The notes beneath the pieces were generated by a model. The model was not told the origin of the DNA. It was given only the letters and a program-made list of their open reading frames with translations, and made no database searches. From Gammaproteobacteria bacterium (GTDB taxonomy: Bacteria > Pseudomonadota > Gammaproteobacteria > JAJDOJ01): a DNA stretch of 7,317 nucleotides. Each line of letters starts with the position of its first letter. Positions within the stretch are counted from its first letter, which is position 1. The DNA is taken from contig JALVEU010000343.1 of the NCBI GenBank assembly GCA_027030565.1, positions 1 through 7,317 on the forward strand, in the 5' to 3' direction. The position numbers were made by a program, and so were the translations under genes. Shown here in pieces: positions 5,322 through 7,317 of the stretch.

Positions 5322-6578
5322 TCAGTTGAGCTGGATGCGCTGGCCCCAGGGCACCGCACCGCGGCCCTTAACCAACCAGATCACGGGATACTGCGGCGGG
5401 GCCTTGGGAAAGGCACCCTTGGCGTCGGTGAAATAGACCAGCAGATCCGGCTGCACGTCCTGGCGCTCGGCCCATTGGAACACGGGACGGAAGTCGGTGC
5501 CGCCACCGCCCTGGAACGATCTGGGGAGCTGGAAGTCCTCCCAGGGCTCGAAGGTCCAAGGGCTGCCCTCGGCCAGCCGCGCATCGCAGGCCAGCAGGGT
5601 GATGCGCGCGCGCATCTGGCCCTTGATGGCGTCGATCTCGGAGAGGAACTCGGTCATCTCGCGCTCGGAGATGGAGCCCGAGACGTCCAGGGCCACGGTG
5701 ACGTTGACCTGGGCGCTGCGCAGCGTGGGAAAGATGGCCTCGCCCCCCCGGCGTGTCGAAGGCCGCGTCCAGCTGTAGTCGTCGCGGGCCACGGCCGTCA
5801 TGTAGCGGGCCAGCAGCATGCGCCAGGGCAGCTGCGGCTGCAGCAGGAAGTCCACCAGGCGCGCCATGGCCCCGCCGAGCTTGCCCGCCTGCATGGCCTG
5901 CTGGGCGGCGCCGGCCAGGCGCTGCTGCCACTGCACGGCGAGTTGCTCGCGCTCCTGGGCCGAGAGCGGCGGGGGTTGCTTGCTCGCCCCACCCCGCGCT
6001 TCGTCGGGCTGCGCCTGCGGCGTGGCGCCACCCCCCTCGTCCTCCTCGTCACGCTCCTGGCTCTGGCCACCCTCCTTGCCTTCTCGGCGCTGCTCGTTGC
6101 GCCGCGAACCCTCGTCGGGGTCCTCGTTGTCGTAGAGGTGATCGTCCAGGGTGTCCTGCTCGTCGGCGTTGTCGTCCAGGCAGGGGTAGATCTCCTCTGC
6201 GGTCATGCCCTCGAAGCTGTCCTCGACCAGGATGCCCGGCGGTGGCGTGAGCCCGTCGGCCAAGAGCAGCGGGTTGATGGCGTAGTCACAGGCCACGTCC
6301 CAACGATGCTTGAGCCGGTGCTGGCGTCGCGCGAAGTGCGAAAGGGCGCAGTGCAGGGCCTCGTGGGCCAGCACGAACTGCACCTGCTCCGGCGACAGGG
6401 CGTCGATGTACTGGGCGTTGTAGTAGAACTTGCGCGCATCCGTGGCCGTGGTGCGACACCACTTGGGATCGGCCTCGGCCATGGGCAGGCGCAGCACCAG
6501 GGCGCCCAGGAAGGGCTTGTCCAGGATCAGGCGCGTGCGCGCGGCGGCCAGCTTGGTCTCGACGGCCTCGCGGTTCAT
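5322..6578 (-). CDS. DUF2201-type protein: zinc-metallopeptidase-like domain plus VWA-like domain
   Basis: This 418-residue cytosolic protein matches the two-part DUF2201 architecture. The N-terminal metallopeptidase-like domain (1-135) has the zinc motif HEALH at 72-76, a further H81, and the conserved 'DVACDYAIN' and 'PPPGILVEDSFEGMTAEEIY' blocks. A very acidic, low-complexity linker runs over about 136-205. The C-terminal VWA-like domain (290-418) has an intact metal-ion-dependent adhesion site: D298-x-S300-x-S302, T361 in GGGGTDF and D385 in YFTDAKG. VWA proteins of this type typically pair with a MoxR AAA+ ATPase, as here, where the two genes overlap by ATGA (6575-6578). The ATPase would drive remodelling and the VWA domain would deliver or bind the target. 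Whether the HExxH site cuts a substrate is unknown. dsrS follows 4 bases after its stop, so all three are probably one transcript. Confidence 0.9.
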   Translation of the reverse strand: MNREAVETKLAAARTRLILDKPFLGALVLRLPMAEADPKWCRTTATDARKFYYNAQYIDALSPEQVQFVLAHEALHCALSHFARRQHRLKHRWDVACDYAINPLLLADGLTPPPGILVEDSFEGMTAEEIYPCLDDNADEQDTLDDHLYDNEDPDEGSRRNEQRREGKEGGQSQERDEEDEGGGATPQAQPDEARGGASKQPPPLSAQEREQLAVQWQQRLAGAAQQAMQAGKLGGAMARLVDFLLQPQLPWRMLLARYMTAVARDDYSWTRPSTRRGGEAIFPTLRSAQVNVTVALDVSGSISEREMTEFLSEIDAIKGQMRARITLLACDARLAEGSPWTFEPWEDFQLPRSFQGGGGTDFRPVFQWAERQDVQPDLLVYFTDAKGAFPKAPPQYPVIWLVKGRGAVPWGQRIQLN

Positions 6579-7317
6579 GCCTCGTAGAGCATCAGCTCGG
6601 CCACGTCCTCGGCCCAGTCGCCGAACTCGGGCACCTCGAACAGCGCCTCGCCCACGGCCCGGTGCAGGTCGGAGACCATCATCACGCCCATCTCGCGCTG
6701 CGGAAAGCGGCGCGCATAGGCCAGGATCCGCCCATAGACCCGGGGCGCCTCGGCGGTGTCGCGGGCGCGGATGGCACGGCCCACCAGCGCCGAGGCCACC
6801 GCGTACTGCAGGTCGATCTCCTTGGGCACGGGGACCGCCTCGCCGCGCAGGATGGCGTCCAGGTCGGGCATCTGGTCCAGGCTCTGCACGAAGGCGTTGA
6901 GCTCCACACCGGCCGCCGGACCCACGCAGGCCTGCAGGGCCCCGAGCAGCAGGTCCGGGCTGTCGCCGAACTTCTGCAGGGCCCGGTGGGCGAACTCCCA
7001 GGAGCGCGGCGAAGGAAAGGCCACCGGGTTGTGTGCCGGATCGAAATCGAACAGGAGCTCGGGCCGGAAGCGCAGGAAGCCGATCACCCGATCGTCGATG
7101 CCGTGCGCATAGGCCCAGGCCACCCAGTCGTCCAGGTGCACCTCCACCTCGAAGTGGGAGAAGCGGTTGGCCAAGGGGGCGGGCATGGTGTAGGTGACCC
7201 CCCGGTCGCCCTGCCGATTGCCGGCGGCGAAGATGGCCCAGCCCTCGGGGACGCGATACTCGCCCAGGCGCCGGTCGAGGATGAGCTGATAGGCCGCCGC
7301 GGAGACACTGGGCGCCG
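6575..7317 (-). CDS. MoxR-family AAA+ ATPase, C-terminal part (5' end outside window)
   Basis: The frame is open from the window edge to a TGA at 6577-6575, giving 246 residues of the C-terminal end. The Walker A and B motifs lie outside the window. Visible are the sensor-1 region 'GWAIFAAGNRQGDRG', 'MPAPLANRF' (which carries the presumed arginine finger) and 'FPSPRSWEFAHRAL' (sensor 2 in the lid). These fit the MoxR/AAA_5 group. An ATG at 7186 lies in the middle of the conserved MPAPLANRF and is not the true start. The stop overlaps the start of the VWA gene by ATGA, the usual arrangement for MoxR-VWA pairs, where the ATPase acts as a chaperone or complex-remodelling motor. The substrate is unknown; linkage to dsrS and cysG hints at a sulfur-metabolism enzyme. 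Confidence 0.88.
   Translation of the reverse strand, partial: APSVSAAAYQLILDRRLGEYRVPEGWAIFAAGNRQGDRGVTYTMPAPLANRFSHFEVEVHLDDWVAWAYAHGIDDRVIGFLRFRPELLFDFDPAHNPVAFPSPRSWEFAHRALQKFGDSPDLLLGALQACVGPAAGVELNAFVQSLDQMPDLDAILRGEAVPVPKEIDLQYAVASALVGRAIRARDTAEAPRVYGRILAYARRFPQREMGVMMVSDLHRAVGEALFEVPEFGDWAEDVAELMLYEA

Noticed and set aside
5318..5359. Longer dsrS start at GTG 5359
   Set aside because: It would overlap the VWA gene by 38 bases and add 14 Ser/Ala-rich residues before the family-like MQLAPED start, so ATG 5317 is preferred.
5130..6587. A 485-codon open frame on the + strand opposite the VWA gene
   Set aside because: The hydrophobic stretch seen in it is the complement of the acidic linker codons (GAG/GAC giving CTC/GTC). 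The VWA gene on the other strand has intact HExxH and MIDAS motifs.

Overview
This is a high-GC, gene-dense stretch of a bacterial chromosome. Gene content points to a gammaproteobacterium of the sulfur-oxidising Chromatiales/Ectothiorhodospiraceae kind. The pointers are a CsiV-type envelope protein, a full-length three-function siroheme synthase (CysG), an ETHE1-type persulfide dioxygenase and a protein I recognise as DsrS, which is known from the dsr cluster of purple sulfur bacteria. That taxonomic placement is inference from gene content; no rRNA or other marker is present. No RNA genes, mobile elements, CRISPR arrays or long repeats were seen.

Layout. (1) The + strand from 1 to 1330 carries the 3' end of a csiV-like gene. 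It is followed by a gene for an unusual membrane protein that resembles two voltage-sensor-like modules with no pore and a coiled-coil tail. (2) The - strand from 4091 back to 1327 is a tight operon read as cysG, then a small lipoprotein, then the persulfide dioxygenase. cysG and the lipoprotein overlap by 4 bases (GTGA). The dioxygenase ends tail-to-tail with the membrane-protein gene on a shared CTAG. (3) The - strand from 7317 back to 4202 is a second operon, or the upstream part of the same one. It is read as a MoxR-type AAA+ ATPase (N-terminus outside the window), then a DUF2201-type protein with a zinc-peptidase motif and a VWA/MIDAS domain, then dsrS. The ATPase and VWA genes overlap by ATGA, and only 4 bases separate the VWA stop from the dsrS start. 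About 110 bases separate dsrS from cysG and hold a possible 24-codon leader ORF with its own ribosome binding site.

How they may fit together. CysG makes siroheme, the precursor of the sulfite-reductase cofactor (siroamide in Dsr systems). The persulfide dioxygenase oxidises glutathione persulfide to sulfite. DsrS is associated with oxidation of stored sulfur. A MoxR ATPase plus VWA partner is a widespread chaperone or remodelling pair, often used in cofactor or complex maturation. A working hypothesis is a sulfur-metabolism accessory locus in which the ATPase/VWA pair and DsrS act together on a siroheme or sulfur-enzyme target. The sequence shows the linkage; the joint function is inference.
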